This document shows positions 8,950-18,264 of a stretch of 64,000 nucleotides of DNA, one piece after another (the stretch's first letter is position 1; every line of letters begins with the position of its first letter). This DNA comes from Amycolatopsis cihanbeyliensis (GTDB lineage: Bacteria; Actinomycetota; Actinomycetes; Mycobacteriales; Pseudonocardiaceae). The position numbers were made by a program, and so were the translations under genes. The DNA lies in assembly GCF_006715045.1 (NCBI RefSeq), contig NZ_VFML01000001.1:2262501-2326500 (forward strand), given 5' to 3'. Below the pieces are notes generated by a model that was not told the DNA's origin, did no database searches, and saw only the letters and a list, made by a program, of their open reading frames with translations.

Positions 8950-9300
8950 TCATGGCGCGATGAGGCGCAGCGCGAGTGAACCGGTGGCCAGCAGCAGGAA
9001 CACGCCCGGGTACACCAGATGCGCGTACCACCGGGCGCGGGCGACGGTGAGCATCGCGCCCGCGAAGTACAGCACGAGCCCGGCCGCGGCCGCGATCCCG
9101 AGTGCCGGCACGGCGAAGCCCGCGAGCAGCCCGAGCGCGCCCGCGGCCTTCACCGCACCCAGCGGGTGGATCCAGGACTTCGGCAACCCGTACTTGCGCA
9201 TGTTTCCGAGAATCCACTCGGTGCGGAGGAAATCGGCGACGGCCGCCGCGAGGGTGCCGGTGGCGGTCACGAGTACCACGACCAGGTAGAGGGTGAACAC
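8950..9300 (-). CDS. DoxX-like small membrane protein
   Basis: This 116-residue protein has four hydrophobic segments. TEWILGNMRKYGLPKSWIHPLGAVKAAGALGLL resembles DoxX-family membrane proteins, which are linked to redox or quinone chemistry but are poorly defined. It is divergent from an adjacent LysR regulator with a 60-bp shared promoter region, so it is the likely regulatory target of that protein. Confidence 0.82.
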   Translation of the reverse strand: MFTLYLVVVLVTATGTLAAAVADFLRTEWILGNMRKYGLPKSWIHPLGAVKAAGALGLLAGFAVPALGIAAAAGLVLYFAGAMLTVARARWYAHLVYPGVFLLLATGSLALRLIAP

Positions 9301-9335
9301 GGCTCAAGCCTGACCGCGAGCCGGTGAGGCGTCCA

Positions 9336-9349
9336 ATACCAGCTTCTAT
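9336..9349. promoter_or_regulatory. Candidate LysR-type binding site in the doxX/lysR divergent promoter
   Basis: An ATA-N8-TAT interrupted palindrome lies in the only 60 bp between the divergent genes, 11 bp before the LysR start. LysR regulators usually bind a T-N11-A core in such positions. The match is short and assigned on position more than on strength. Confidence 0.35.
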
Positions 9350-9360
9350 AACCTCATGGC

Positions 9361-10254
9361 ATGGATGTGGACACCCGGCTGGTCCGCTGCTTCCTCGCGA
9401 TCGCCGAGGAAGGCAGCCTCACCCGGGCCGCCCAGCGCCTGTTCGTCTCCCAGCCTGCCCTGACCAAGCAGGTCAGACGCCTCGAGACCCGCCTCGGGGT
9501 ACGCCTGTTCACCCGGTCCAGGGAAGGGATGTCGCTCACCGCGGCGGGACGGGCGCTGGCGGAGCGGGCACCCGCGTTGCTGGCCACCTGCGACCGGACA
9601 CTGCGGGAAACCAAGAGCGCGGCGAGCCGGGCGGCCAGGGTGCTGCGGATCGGGTTCCTCGCCAGCGCCGCCAACGAGGCGACGCAGGACATCATCACCG
9701 CGTTCGGCAGGCTCCGGCCGGGATGGCGGGTGGAGATGCGGCAGGCGACCTGGTCGGATCCCTCCGCCGGGCTGGCCGACGGTGAGGTTGACGCCGCGCT
9801 GCTGCGGCTGCCCTTCCCCGGCCAGGACGCGCTGCGGGTGGAGGTGCTGCTCACCGAGCCACGGTGGGTAGCGCTGCCCGCGGGCCACCCGCTCGCGGCG
9901 CGGGCGGAGGTCCCGTTCCACGAGCTGAGGGACGAACCGTTCGTCGCCGCCCCTGCCGAGACGGGTGCCTGGCGGGACTACTGGCTGGCCACCGCGGAAC
10001 GGGCAGGCCACCCTCCCCGGATCGGCGCGACCACCGACCAGCCCGACGACTGGCTGCAGGCCATCGCCAACGGCTACGGCGTCGCGCTGGCCCCGGAGTC
10101 CGCGGCACGGTTCTACTCCCGACCCGGCGTCAGCTACCGGCCGGTCACCGGGGTCAGTCCCAGCCAGGTCGGCATCGCCTGGGCGCCCGCCGACGCCAAC
10201 CCGGTCGTCGAGGACTTCGTGCGCTGCTGCCGGGAGCAGGCGCAGTCACGCTGA
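9361..10254 (+). CDS. LysR-family transcriptional regulator
   Basis: This 297-residue regulator has an N-terminal winged helix-turn-helix (FLAIAEEGSLTRAAQRLFVSQPALTKQVRRLE, about residues 10-45) and a periplasmic-binding-like effector domain from about residue 90. It is divergent from the DoxX-like gene, which it probably controls. Its 3' end overlaps the convergent GGDEF gene by 9 bp. Confidence 0.93.
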   Translation: MDVDTRLVRCFLAIAEEGSLTRAAQRLFVSQPALTKQVRRLETRLGVRLFTRSREGMSLTAAGRALAERAPALLATCDRTLRETKSAASRAARVLRIGFLASAANEATQDIITAFGRLRPGWRVEMRQATWSDPSAGLADGEVDAALLRLPFPGQDALRVEVLLTEPRWVALPAGHPLAARAEVPFHELRDEPFVAAPAETGAWRDYWLATAERAGHPPRIGATTDQPDDWLQAIANGYGVALAPESAARFYSRPGVSYRPVTGVSPSQVGIAWAPADANPVVEDFVRCCREQAQSR

Positions 10255-11550
10255 CACGCCCGGCACCACCCGGTTGCGCCCGGCGTGTTTCGCCTGGTAA
10301 AGCGCGCCGTCGGCGACGGCGATCAGCGCGTCGAGCGTGGAGCCGGTGGTGGGACGGGTGGCCGTTCCCACCGAGACGGAAAGCCCCGTGATGATCGTCG
10401 GCTGCGCATCGGTCCCCACCTCGACCGCGAGCTGGCTGACCGCATGCCGGATGCGTTCGGCGACGATGGCGACGTCGCCCGGCTCGATGTCCGGGAGCGC
10501 GACGACGAACTCCTCACCCCCGTACCGGCCGACCGCGTCGTTGTGGTCACGCACGCTGCGGGTGATCGTGGCGGCGGTCGCCTTCAGGACGGCGTCGCCC
10601 GCCGGATGGCCGTAGGTGTCGTTGACCTGTTTGAAGTAGTCGAGGTCGATCATCAGCAGGCCGAGCCCGGTGTGCGCGCGTTCGGTATGCGCCAGCGCGG
10701 CCTCGGCACGGGTGCGCCAGCCGGCGGGATTGAACACGCCGGTCTTCTCGTCCCGGGTCGCCGCGGCCTCGAGCTGGCTGACCAGCACGACGCGGTGCAT
10801 CAGCAGCACCAGGGGCAGGGCGACCACGATCAGGCCGGGCAGGGTCGCCAGCACCACCCCGTTGAACACGCCGACGCACAGGGTGGCGAGGTCGAGGCCG
10901 TTGTCGGCCCAGCCACCGAAGAGCTCGCGCGGGGTACGCCCGATGGTGTTCCGCGCGGGCAGGATCACCACGGCGTTGACGACGAACTGCATCACCATCG
11001 CCCCGAGCACGGCGGCGACGCCCTGCCAGCCCACGGCGATGGCCGTCGGCATATCGTGTACGCCGGTGACCAGCAGGACTCCGGCGGCCGCGTAGCAGGA
11101 CAGGATGACGCAGCAGGCGTTGTTCGTGGTCCGGAACGGCGGCACCCGATGCAGCCGGTACCAGCTACGCAGCCCCAGGTGCAGGTAGAGCACCGCGGTC
11201 AGGGCCGCGGCAAGGGCAGGCGGCACGATGAGCACGGCGGCGAAGGTCCAGGTGGAGCTCATCGTGACGTGCGGGCCGCCGGACAGCCGCCTGCGCACCC
11301 GCTCCACCTGGCGCCCGAGCTCGGCCTGCAGGATCCCGAGCCCGACCAGCACCGCGAACAGGACCAGATCTCCCCGCGTCGGCGGCCGGGAGCGCAGCAG
11401 GAGCACGGTGAGCAACACCACGGCCAGCACGCAGGCCAGGCAATAGCCGATGACCCGAGGGCGCTGCCGCCACAGTGTCCAGGCAGAAGGACGCACGAGC
11501 GCCGCGCGAACACGGAGCGTTGTTACCGGGGTTGGGTCTTCGGTCTCCAT
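10246..11550 (-). CDS. Membrane-anchored GGDEF diguanylate cyclase
   Basis: This 434-residue protein has an N-terminal half rich in hydrophobic segments and a C-terminal GGDEF domain from about residue 265. The active-site loop reads GGEEF within GRYGGEEFVVAL, and substrate-binding residues LDYFKQVNDTYGHPAGD are present, so it should make cyclic di-GMP. No inhibitory RxxD site or EAL domain is apparent. The ATG at 11550 is the first after the repeat-bearing intergenic region. In sporulating actinomycetes c-di-GMP controls development through BldD, which is background knowledge rather than shown here. Confidence 0.92.
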   Translation of the reverse strand: METEDPTPVTTLRVRAALVRPSAWTLWRQRPRVIGYCLACVLAVVLLTVLLLRSRPPTRGDLVLFAVLVGLGILQAELGRQVERVRRRLSGGPHVTMSSTWTFAAVLIVPPALAAALTAVLYLHLGLRSWYRLHRVPPFRTTNNACCVILSCYAAAGVLLVTGVHDMPTAIAVGWQGVAAVLGAMVMQFVVNAVVILPARNTIGRTPRELFGGWADNGLDLATLCVGVFNGVVLATLPGLIVVALPLVLLMHRVVLVSQLEAAATRDEKTGVFNPAGWRTRAEAALAHTERAHTGLGLLMIDLDYFKQVNDTYGHPAGDAVLKATAATITRSVRDHNDAVGRYGGEEFVVALPDIEPGDVAIVAERIRHAVSQLAVEVGTDAQPTIITGLSVSVGTATRPTTGSTLDALIAVADGALYQAKHAGRNRVVPGVSA

Positions 11551-11635
11551 ACTTATCGTGCGCCCTCGCGGACGAGTGTAGCTCTCCGCCCGCGCTGCAC
11601 CGAGGCCAACCGGCCCGTGGCGAAAGGAGACGGCG

Positions 11636-11656
11636 ATGCGTGACCGTGGCAACTGA
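11636..11656 (+). CDS. Micro-ORF 1 encoding MRDRGN
   Basis: ATG CGT GAC CGT GGC AAC TGA encodes six residues. AAAGGAGA lies about 8 bp upstream of the ATG. The same hexapeptide is encoded by two more micro-ORFs within 135 bp. Identity among the copies begins at the ATG and ends at the TGA, and the only differences are at third codon positions. Function unknown. Confidence 0.6.
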   Translation: MRDRGN

Positions 11657-11706
11657 ACGGAACTACCACTCCAGGCACCTCGAGCAGTCCGGAAGGAGGC
11701 GCAGCC

Positions 11707-11727
11707 ATGCGTGACCGCGGCAACTGA
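11707..11727 (+). CDS. Micro-ORF 2 encoding MRDRGN
   Basis: ATG CGT GAC CGC GGC AAC TGA encodes the same six residues as copy 1, with CGC instead of CGT at codon 4. GGAAGGAGG lies 7 bp upstream. It starts 71 bp after copy 1, so it is in a different frame and is not an internal repeat of one protein. Confidence 0.6.
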   Translation: MRDRGN

Positions 11728-11770
11728 TCCCGATGTCCATCCCCATCGATCGCGGAAAGCGAGGCCCGCC

Positions 11771-11791
11771 ATGCGCGACCGTGGCAACTGA
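11771..11791 (+). CDS. Micro-ORF 3 encoding MRDRGN
   Basis: ATG CGC GAC CGT GGC AAC TGA again encodes MRDRGN, with CGC at codon 2. A purine tract GGAAAGCGAGG lies upstream. It is 64 bp from copy 2, in yet another frame, and ends 3 bp before the stop of the convergent MFS gene. Confidence 0.55.
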   Translation: MRDRGN

Positions 11792-11794
11792 ACA

Positions 11795-13042
11795 TCATCC
11801 CGCCCCCTCCGCGGCCGGGGTCACGCCCGGTCGAGTACGAACGCGGCCCCATGCCATCGCGATGGGTACCGCCACCACGATCCCGGCGGCACCGGCCACC
11901 GCGATGGTGTGGGCCGGGCCGATCAGCTCGGCAAGGCCGCCGGCCGCCGCGGCGCCGAGACCTTGCACGGTGACCAGGCCGGTGGAGTTCAGCCCCGACC
12001 CCTGCGCGCGCTGCGCGTCGGGCAACCTGCGCATGAACTGCACCACGCCCTGGATGTTGTAGCCGGTTGCCAGCAGGCCGGAAAGGCCGAACAGCACCAT
12101 CGAGGGCACCAGCCCCGGATGCAGCAGGCAGAGCACGAGCGGGACACCGGCCGCGATACCGAGCAGCCCGATGACCCGCACCTGCACGCGTTCCGGTATC
12201 CACCGGCCGAACAGGAACCCGCCGAGCACGCTGCCGATCGGGTCGGCCGCCATCAGCCAACCGACGGCGGCCGTGCCGAGGCCGAGGCTGGCGGCGTACG
12301 GTGCCGCGATGGTCTCCGGCACCACGTAGAAGCCGGCCAGCCAGTTCAGCGCGACCAGGGTGCGCAACCCGGTGTCGCGCCACACCAGGCGTGCCCCGGC
12401 GGTGGTCGAGGACAACCAGGAGCGCCAGCCCGCCGCCACCGCCGGGGCGGCCACCGGCGGGTGGTACCGCACGCCGTACCGGACCACCAGCCCCGAGACG
12501 GCGAAGGTGGCCGCGTTCACCGCGAGCCCCATGGTCGGATTGATCGCCGCGACCAGCAGCCCGCCACCAGCGAAGCCGGCCACCTGCGCCGACTGCATGG
12601 TGACGTTGCGCAGCGCCATGCCGACGGTGTAGCGCTCCCCCTTCAGCACGGTAGGAAGGATCGCCTGCTGCGCGGCCTTGAACGGGCCGCCGAACAGGGT
12701 CATCACCGCCACCAGAACGCACAGCACCCACAGCGGAAGGCCCGGTAGCACCATCGCGCCGACGAGCAGCGCGCGCACCAGGTCGGTGAGCACCATGACG
12801 TCCCGGCGCGAGCGACGGTCACCCCAGCTGGCCAGCAGCACCCCGCCGAGCACGGTCGGGATGTAGGTCAACGCGTAGGTGAGCCCGGTCAGCGCCGCCG
12901 AGTTCGTGCGCTGGAACACCAGCACCGCCAGCGCGACCCGCGCCAGCTGGTCCCCGCACACGGACAGCAACTCGGCGAACCAGAGCGAACGGAACTCCCG
13001 TTCCGCCAGCACCGATCCGAACGACACCCGACTCACGCTCAA
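11795..13042 (-). CDS. Major facilitator superfamily transporter
   Basis: This is a 415-residue integral membrane protein with about 12 hydrophobic segments. A GDRRSRRDVM loop between helices 2 and 3 matches the MFS signature. The overall layout resembles the enterobactin-exporter/macrolide-efflux type of MFS permease (FRSLWFAELLSVCGDQLARVAL at the N-terminus). The substrate cannot be predicted. The micro-ORF cluster lies convergently beyond its 3' end. Confidence 0.88.
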   Translation of the reverse strand: MSVSRVSFGSVLAEREFRSLWFAELLSVCGDQLARVALAVLVFQRTNSAALTGLTYALTYIPTVLGGVLLASWGDRRSRRDVMVLTDLVRALLVGAMVLPGLPLWVLCVLVAVMTLFGGPFKAAQQAILPTVLKGERYTVGMALRNVTMQSAQVAGFAGGGLLVAAINPTMGLAVNAATFAVSGLVVRYGVRYHPPVAAPAVAAGWRSWLSSTTAGARLVWRDTGLRTLVALNWLAGFYVVPETIAAPYAASLGLGTAAVGWLMAADPIGSVLGGFLFGRWIPERVQVRVIGLLGIAAGVPLVLCLLHPGLVPSMVLFGLSGLLATGYNIQGVVQFMRRLPDAQRAQGSGLNSTGLVTVQGLGAAAAGGLAELIGPAHTIAVAGAAGIVVAVPIAMAWGRVRTRPGVTPAAEGAG

Positions 13043-13104
13043 CCCGCCCCTGTCGTGGTACCCCGACGCCCGGGTACCAAGGCCCTCCGCCCCATTCCCT
13101 CACC

Positions 13105-13532
13105 CTAGACGGACTCGAGATTCCCCGGATCAAGAACGGGTACTCCGGTGTGCCGTAAATCCTTCGTGTTTCGGGTGGCCAGCCGGGCATCGTGGTGCCG
13201 GCAGATCGCGGCGATCTGCGCGTCGGCCATGCTGGTCGGCCGGCCGCCTGCTCGCGCACCACCGCGATCTGGGCGTAGTAGGCCGCCGCAGCGGCACCGA
13301 AGGGCAGAATCCGACCCTCGAAGTCCCCGGCCAGCAGCTTGGCGACCGTGGTCGTCAACGCTGTCCTGCGGTGACCGCTGGGCAGTCGCGCCGCCTCGTG
13401 CTGAGGCTCCGCCGCCGTCACCGCTGTGGTGAAGACGTCGTCGACCGGAAACCGGTCGATCCGGCGAACGACATGGTGATCGCGAACGGGCCGCATCAGC
13501 TCGGAGACCACGTTCGTGTCCAGGACGATCAT
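13105..13532 (-). pseudogene. FitB/VapC-like PIN-domain toxin, frameshifted
   Basis: The first frame reads MIVLDTNVVSELMRP through about residue 98 (VVREQAAGRP), a typical PIN RNase start with the first catalytic Asp. The rest of the domain (SMADAQIAAICRHHDARLATRNTKDL) lies in the next frame and ends at 13105. Inserting one G near 13249 would restore a continuous PIN protein of about 142 residues. As read, the third and fourth acidic residues are out of frame, so the toxin should be inactive. It is either a genuine mutation or a sequencing error in a GC run. The start overlaps the antitoxin stop by ATGA. Confidence 0.85.
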
Positions 13533-13774
13533 TCAGGCAGTTCCGCTGCCCGCGCGCGATCGACCCGCGCGGGCGGCTCGATCGCGAGGTCATCGGAGTC
13601 GGCGAACCGCTGCCGAATCCGGGTCCTCGTACCCGGCCCGGACCCGGCGCGGGTCAGGGCCGGGCGGAGGATCTCGCGAACCTCGGCCTCCATCGAACGA
13701 CCGCGTGCGGCAGCCCGGACACGCAGCCGCGCCTTCAGCTCGTCATCGAAGTCCCGGATCGTCAACGTCGCCAC
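13529..13774 (-). CDS. FitA/VapB-like ribbon-helix-helix antitoxin
   Basis: This 81-residue protein starts ATLTIRDFDDELKARLRVRAAARGRSMEAEVREIL, the ribbon-helix-helix DNA-binding pattern of FitA-type antitoxins, followed by a toxin-binding tail. The GTG at 13774 is preceded by GGAGGTG. It overlaps the downstream PIN gene by 4 bp and the upstream jetD 3' end by 32 bp. With the partner broken, it may persist as an autoregulator or as a neutral relic. Confidence 0.85.
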   Translation of the reverse strand: MATLTIRDFDDELKARLRVRAAARGRSMEAEVREILRPALTRAGSGPGTRTRIRQRFADSDDLAIEPPARVDRARAAELPE

Positions 13775-15065
13775 ATCCACCTCCACGAACACCGCCGCCA
13801 GCAGTGCTGTCAGTGCTAGCGTTCCGAGCGCTCGCCCCGGCTCTCCCGAACTCCCCGAGATCAGCCAGGAGCTGGTCGAGAATCGCCTCCTCGTGCAACG
13901 CGATCCCGTGCCGCGCGTGCAGGTCGCGAAGGTGGCGCAGGGTGACTTCGCCGGTATCGGGCCGATCGGAGACCTCGGTGAGACCGAAGTGCCGAGCGTA
14001 GGTCGCCGGATCGAATCGCCACAGCCGAGCGGCCGGGGCGGCCGACCGCACCTGCTCCACGACGACGAACCCGGATTCGTCGACATCGGCCCTGGCGAGG
14101 ATCTCGCACCCAGCGGCGGCCAGGCCGGAGACCAGGTCCAGGGCGGCGATCGAAGGGATGCCATCCGTACAGACCAGTGGCGGGCAGTCCGCACCGAGCT
14201 CATCGGCACCGGCCTCGAGTACGGTCGGGTTCTCGCAGACGAACACCGTGGTCCCTGTGGGCGCCGTCCAGCTGCCGGTTATCGAACGCAAGGACACCCA
14301 CACCGGCTCGCCCGGCGCCACGTCGAACCAACGCACAGCCGCCGCGTCCCCGGCGAGCGGGAGGTTCAGCGCCAGCGCCCGCGAGGACACCCCGTCGCAC
14401 AGCACCCCGGCCGCGGCCCAGGCCCGTCGCCAGTCCCGCCCAGCACGCATCGGCCGTGGCAGGTCATGGACCAGCGCGATCAGCCGGACCAGCGCGCGGC
14501 CAAGTTCCTCCCGGTAGTCGAGGGCATGCGCGTTCGCGAACTCGGCGGCGGCCAGCCCGGCGAGTCGTTGCGGCGGCTGGATCGGGAGACGGCGCAGCAC
14601 CCGCGCCACTCGTTCGGCGAGGTCGAGCAGCTCACCGGTTCCCCCACGCGGGAGACCGGCCTCGGTCAACCAGGTCCGCGTCAGCTCGGCCTCGATCCCC
14701 ACCGTGCCCATCAGCTCGACCACGGCCGCCACTTCCCTCGTCGCCGCCGCTTCCCGCTCGGCGCGCAGCGCGCGCTGGTCGACCAGCTCCTCGCCATCCA
14801 GTGCCTCGACGAAACCCCGTACGGTCAGCCCGTGTTCCGCCAGCGCCGAGCCGAGGTCCTGTAGCCGTACCGGGCCACCGGCCACGTCCCACGGGGTGCC
14901 GAGCAACCGCGCAACCTCCGCGCGCTGGGCCGCGGTCAGCGGTTCCCGCAGCACCCCGCGCTCGGTGGCGTGGCCACGGCGAGCACGGCGCCGGACGGCC
15001 TCCAGCACGATCGCCGGTCCTTCCCTACCCGCCCAGGCAACGAGACCCCGCGGCAGCTCAGCCAT
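13743..15065 (-). CDS. jetD: Wadjet type II JetD-like protein (TIGR02679, DUF3323/DUF2399)
   Basis: This 440-residue protein belongs to the TIGR02679 family. The N-terminal part is the DUF3323-like DNA-binding region. The C-terminal part is the DUF2399 Toprim-like nuclease, seen in VFVCENPTVLEAGA, LVCTDGIPS and ARADVDESG (acidic residues of the catalytic site). JetD is the topoisomerase-VI-A-related nuclease that cuts plasmid DNA looped by the JetABC SMC complex. The ATG overlaps the jetC stop by 8 bp. The last 30 residues are low-complexity and read over the antitoxin start, which suggests an altered 3' end. The gene looks intact, but its partners are not. Confidence 0.85.
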   Translation of the reverse strand: MAELPRGLVAWAGREGPAIVLEAVRRRARRGHATERGVLREPLTAAQRAEVARLLGTPWDVAGGPVRLQDLGSALAEHGLTVRGFVEALDGEELVDQRALRAEREAAATREVAAVVELMGTVGIEAELTRTWLTEAGLPRGGTGELLDLAERVARVLRRLPIQPPQRLAGLAAAEFANAHALDYREELGRALVRLIALVHDLPRPMRAGRDWRRAWAAAGVLCDGVSSRALALNLPLAGDAAAVRWFDVAPGEPVWVSLRSITGSWTAPTGTTVFVCENPTVLEAGADELGADCPPLVCTDGIPSIAALDLVSGLAAAGCEILARADVDESGFVVVEQVRSAAPAARLWRFDPATYARHFGLTEVSDRPDTGEVTLRHLRDLHARHGIALHEEAILDQLLADLGEFGRAGASARNASTDSTAGGGVRGGGCGDVDDPGLR

Positions 15066-18000
15066 CCTCGTCCCCGAAGTCGCCGAACAAGCCCTCCGCG
15101 GGTAGCTCGTCCCGGCCCGTGACCACCCCCAGGCGGTCCGCGTCGACGGCGCTGAGCTCGCCGCCGCACCAGAGGTAGGGCAGCACGTCGACGCCGGGAA
15201 GGTGCTCGTGCCGGTACAGGTCGTACACCGCGACGGCGGGCACCGTGGCGTACTTGCACCATTCGTCGTGCGCGGTGAGCATGACGTCCAGCTCGAAGTC
15301 CACGGTCAAACCCATGAAGGACGCCTTGACCGCCGCGTCCACCCCGGTCATCGCCTCGTCAAGGAACACCCAGCGCGGCGCGTGCGCACCGGCCGCGTCG
15401 TAGGCGACCACCGCCGCCGCGAACAGTGGCTGGGAGAGCAGGACGACCTTCTCCCCACCGGACTTGGCGGCGTGCTTGGCCGCGTCGAAGGTGGACCAGG
15501 GGCTGCCCGACCCGGTCCGGCGTTGCAGCGAAAGCCGCAGCCAGCAGCGATAGTCCAGGGCACGGGCGAGTTCGTCCTTCCAGTCGGCCGCGCCGCCCGC
15601 CGCCGCGTCGCCCCTGGCTTCGTCGATCTTGCGAGCCAGGAAGGAACGCACCATGTCCTGGCGTTCCGGGGACAGCTCGTCGTAGCCCCTGCCGAGCGCG
15701 GTCACCACGGCGCTGGCGTCGGGGTCCGCGGGGTCGGCCTCCCACTGCACCCGCACCACGTTCCCGTGCCGGGTCGGGTGCCGGGCCAGCTGGTCGTTGA
15801 TCCGCGCGAAGGTGCGCGTGGTGTAGTCCAGCCGGTCCTTGAGATGTTCGATGAAGGTCGACCCGAGCAGCGTGGTGAGCACCCGCTGCTGCTCGGCGTC
15901 GTAGCCTTCCCGCTGGTCCCGGACCCGCTCGGCCAGCGCGTCCGCGGCCAGGTGCGGCGCCTGCCACCCGGCGGCCGGATCGGCGAGGATCACGAGTTGC
16001 TGGATGCCGCCGGTGTCCTCCTCGTCCAGCACCCGCACGTCCCGGTTGGGCAGCAGCTGCTGGCGCAGCTCCTGCATCTGCCCGTAGCAGCGGCGCCACG
16101 CCTTGTCCTCGTCGGCGGCTTCCGCGCGCACGGACAGCGTCCGCCGCGCGGTGGCGGCCAGCTCCCTGGCTGGCTGCACGCCCCGCCGCTCCGGTAACGG
16201 CAGCTCCAACGGTTCGGCCAGCCCGGTGTCGACGGCCGCCCACAGCGCGGCCATCGCCGTGTCCCTGGCCTGCTCGGCCTCGCCACGACGCTGCTCATGC
16301 CCTTCCAGGACGGTCGCCGCCTTGGCGACCTCGACCTTGGCTTCGGTGAGCCCGGTGTTCAGGTCATCGATCTGCCGATCCAGCTGACCGATCTCGGCAT
16401 CCAGCTCGTCCCTGCGGTGCAGCTGCGCCTGGCTGTCGGTGTCGAGTGCCGACTCGGCGGTCCGCAGCCGGACCGTGGCCGTGCCCAAATCGTCCTCGGC
16501 CTGCGACAGCTGCCCGAGGACGGCATCGCGGATCGCTTCGCACTCGGCAAGGCGGCGTTCGGCTTCCGCGGCCGAGTCCTCGCGGGCGGCCAGCAGGTCC
16601 AACCTGCCCCGGAGGGTGGTGAGCCGGCTCCCGAACTCCCGCAGGGCAACCGCTTGCTCATCGAGAGCGTGCAGGCCGAACCGGTGGGTCCCGGCGTACT
16701 CGGCGAACCGTGCCCAGTCCTCGTCCCGCCGGGTCAGGTTCGCGTCGTGCTCTCGCTGAAGCCGGTCCAACTCGCGGGCACAGGACAGCCGATGGCGGGC
16801 GCGTTCGGCCAGGGTCACCGCGAACGAGTTCAGCTCGCGCTCGCTCTCGGTGGGAAGGGCACGTTGCTCGGCATCCAGCGTTTCCAGCGCACTCGCCACC
16901 TGGCCCAGCTCGGTGGCCAGCACCTCCAGTTGCTCGTCCAGTTCGGACAGCTCGGCGGTGAGCCGGGCGATCTCCCGCTGCCGTGCCGCCTCCCGTGCCG
17001 CCGCGCCCACGTAGGACGCGGGCCCCGCCGGTTCGGCCATCCCGCTCAGTCCGCCGATCCGCCAGCCGCCGTCGCCCGCGAGCCAGTCTCCCGCCGCCCC
17101 GTCCGGCCGGGTATCGAACCAGCCGAAGCCCCGCAGCACCCGGCGCACGACCTCGTGACTCACGCCGCCCGCCGTGTCGGGTTCCAGTACGGCCAGCAGG
17201 TTCCGCGCCGCCGGGGACGGGGACACGACCGGCTGCACATCGGCAACCGGCTTACCATCCACAGTGGACAATGTGCCGTCCGGTGCCAGCCAGGCATCGA
17301 GCAGCCCGGATGCGCCCAGCGCCGCCTCCACCGTCGCCAGCCGGTCTTCCCCGACCCCCTCGGCGGGGTTGACCAGCCGCCACAGCGGCGCACCAAGACC
17401 GGCGTCCAGCTCGGGGCGTTCCCACCTGCGCCACAGCTCGGGCGCGAATGGGGCGGTCTCGGGACGTTCCCGGACCGCGGCCAGCGCCGTGTCGACCTCG
17501 TCCCGTCGCTGGAGCAGCGGTGCCTGGCGAAGCCTGAGTTCCTCCCGCTGCCGAACCAGCCCCTCGCGCGCCGCGCCGGTATGGACGCGCAGCTGCTCGA
17601 CCACTGACGGCCCAGGGCGCGCGGCCCCCTCGGCCTCGTCGATCATGGTCAGGTCGGCGACCAGGTCACACCAGCGCTCCACCTCGGCGGGCTCGCAGCG
17701 GGCCACGGTGACGGCCTCGGCCCAGTCCCGGATCTGCTGGCACAGCAGCTCGACCTGCCACTCGACCTTGCCGCTCGCCTCGGCCTCGGCTTGCCTGGCG
17801 CCGGCATGTGCCCGATCGGCCTGGTCGACCGCCTGCGCGGAACCTTCGGCCACCCGCGCCGCCCCGTCGTATGCCGTACGCAGCTCGCGCAGGTGACCGA
17901 ACCTCTCCTCGCGGTTCCCGTGTTCCGCGCCCAGCGCGTCCAGGTCCCGCTGCGGCAGGTACCGGGTGACCGACTCGCCGAGCCCGGCCGCGTCGGCGAC

Positions 18001-18264
18001 TCCGGCCAGGCCGTCCCCGACCGTCCGCACCTCTTCCCCGACCCTCGCGACCTCGTTCGCAGCTTGCGCCGCGACCCGTTGCGCTCGTTCGACGGCGGCT
18101 TCCTCCTCGCTACGGCGCCGCCACATCTCCTTGACCTTGGCATCGGCATGGCCGACCTCGGTGCGCAACGACTCGACCCGCGACGCGGCCCTGATCGCGT
18201 CCTCGTAGGCCTTCGAGTCCAGCAGCTCGCGCAGCTCGGCGTCGCCTGCCTCCTGGGCCGTGCA
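15058..18264 (-). pseudogene. jetC: Wadjet type II JetC-like SMC ATPase (TIGR02680), N-terminally truncated
   Basis: Family resemblance runs from about 18264 (AELRELLDSKAYEDAIRAASRVESLRTE) to the stop at 15058, about 1065 residues. It includes long coiled-coil arms and the C-terminal ATPase half with signature KSGGEK and Walker B WVFLDEAMTGVD. The roughly 290 N-terminal residues with the Walker A loop, expected in a family of about 1350 residues, are absent. Instead the frame runs directly into jetA sequence in another frame. The first usable start is TTG at 18168. Without Walker A it cannot hydrolyse ATP. Confidence 0.85.

Noticed and set aside
11636..11791. Three operator sites read on the minus strand
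   Set aside because: This was considered because they lie upstream of the GGDEF gene. Matching limits at ATG and TGA, changes only in third positions and adjacent ribosome-binding tracts fit small ORFs better. It is not fully excluded.
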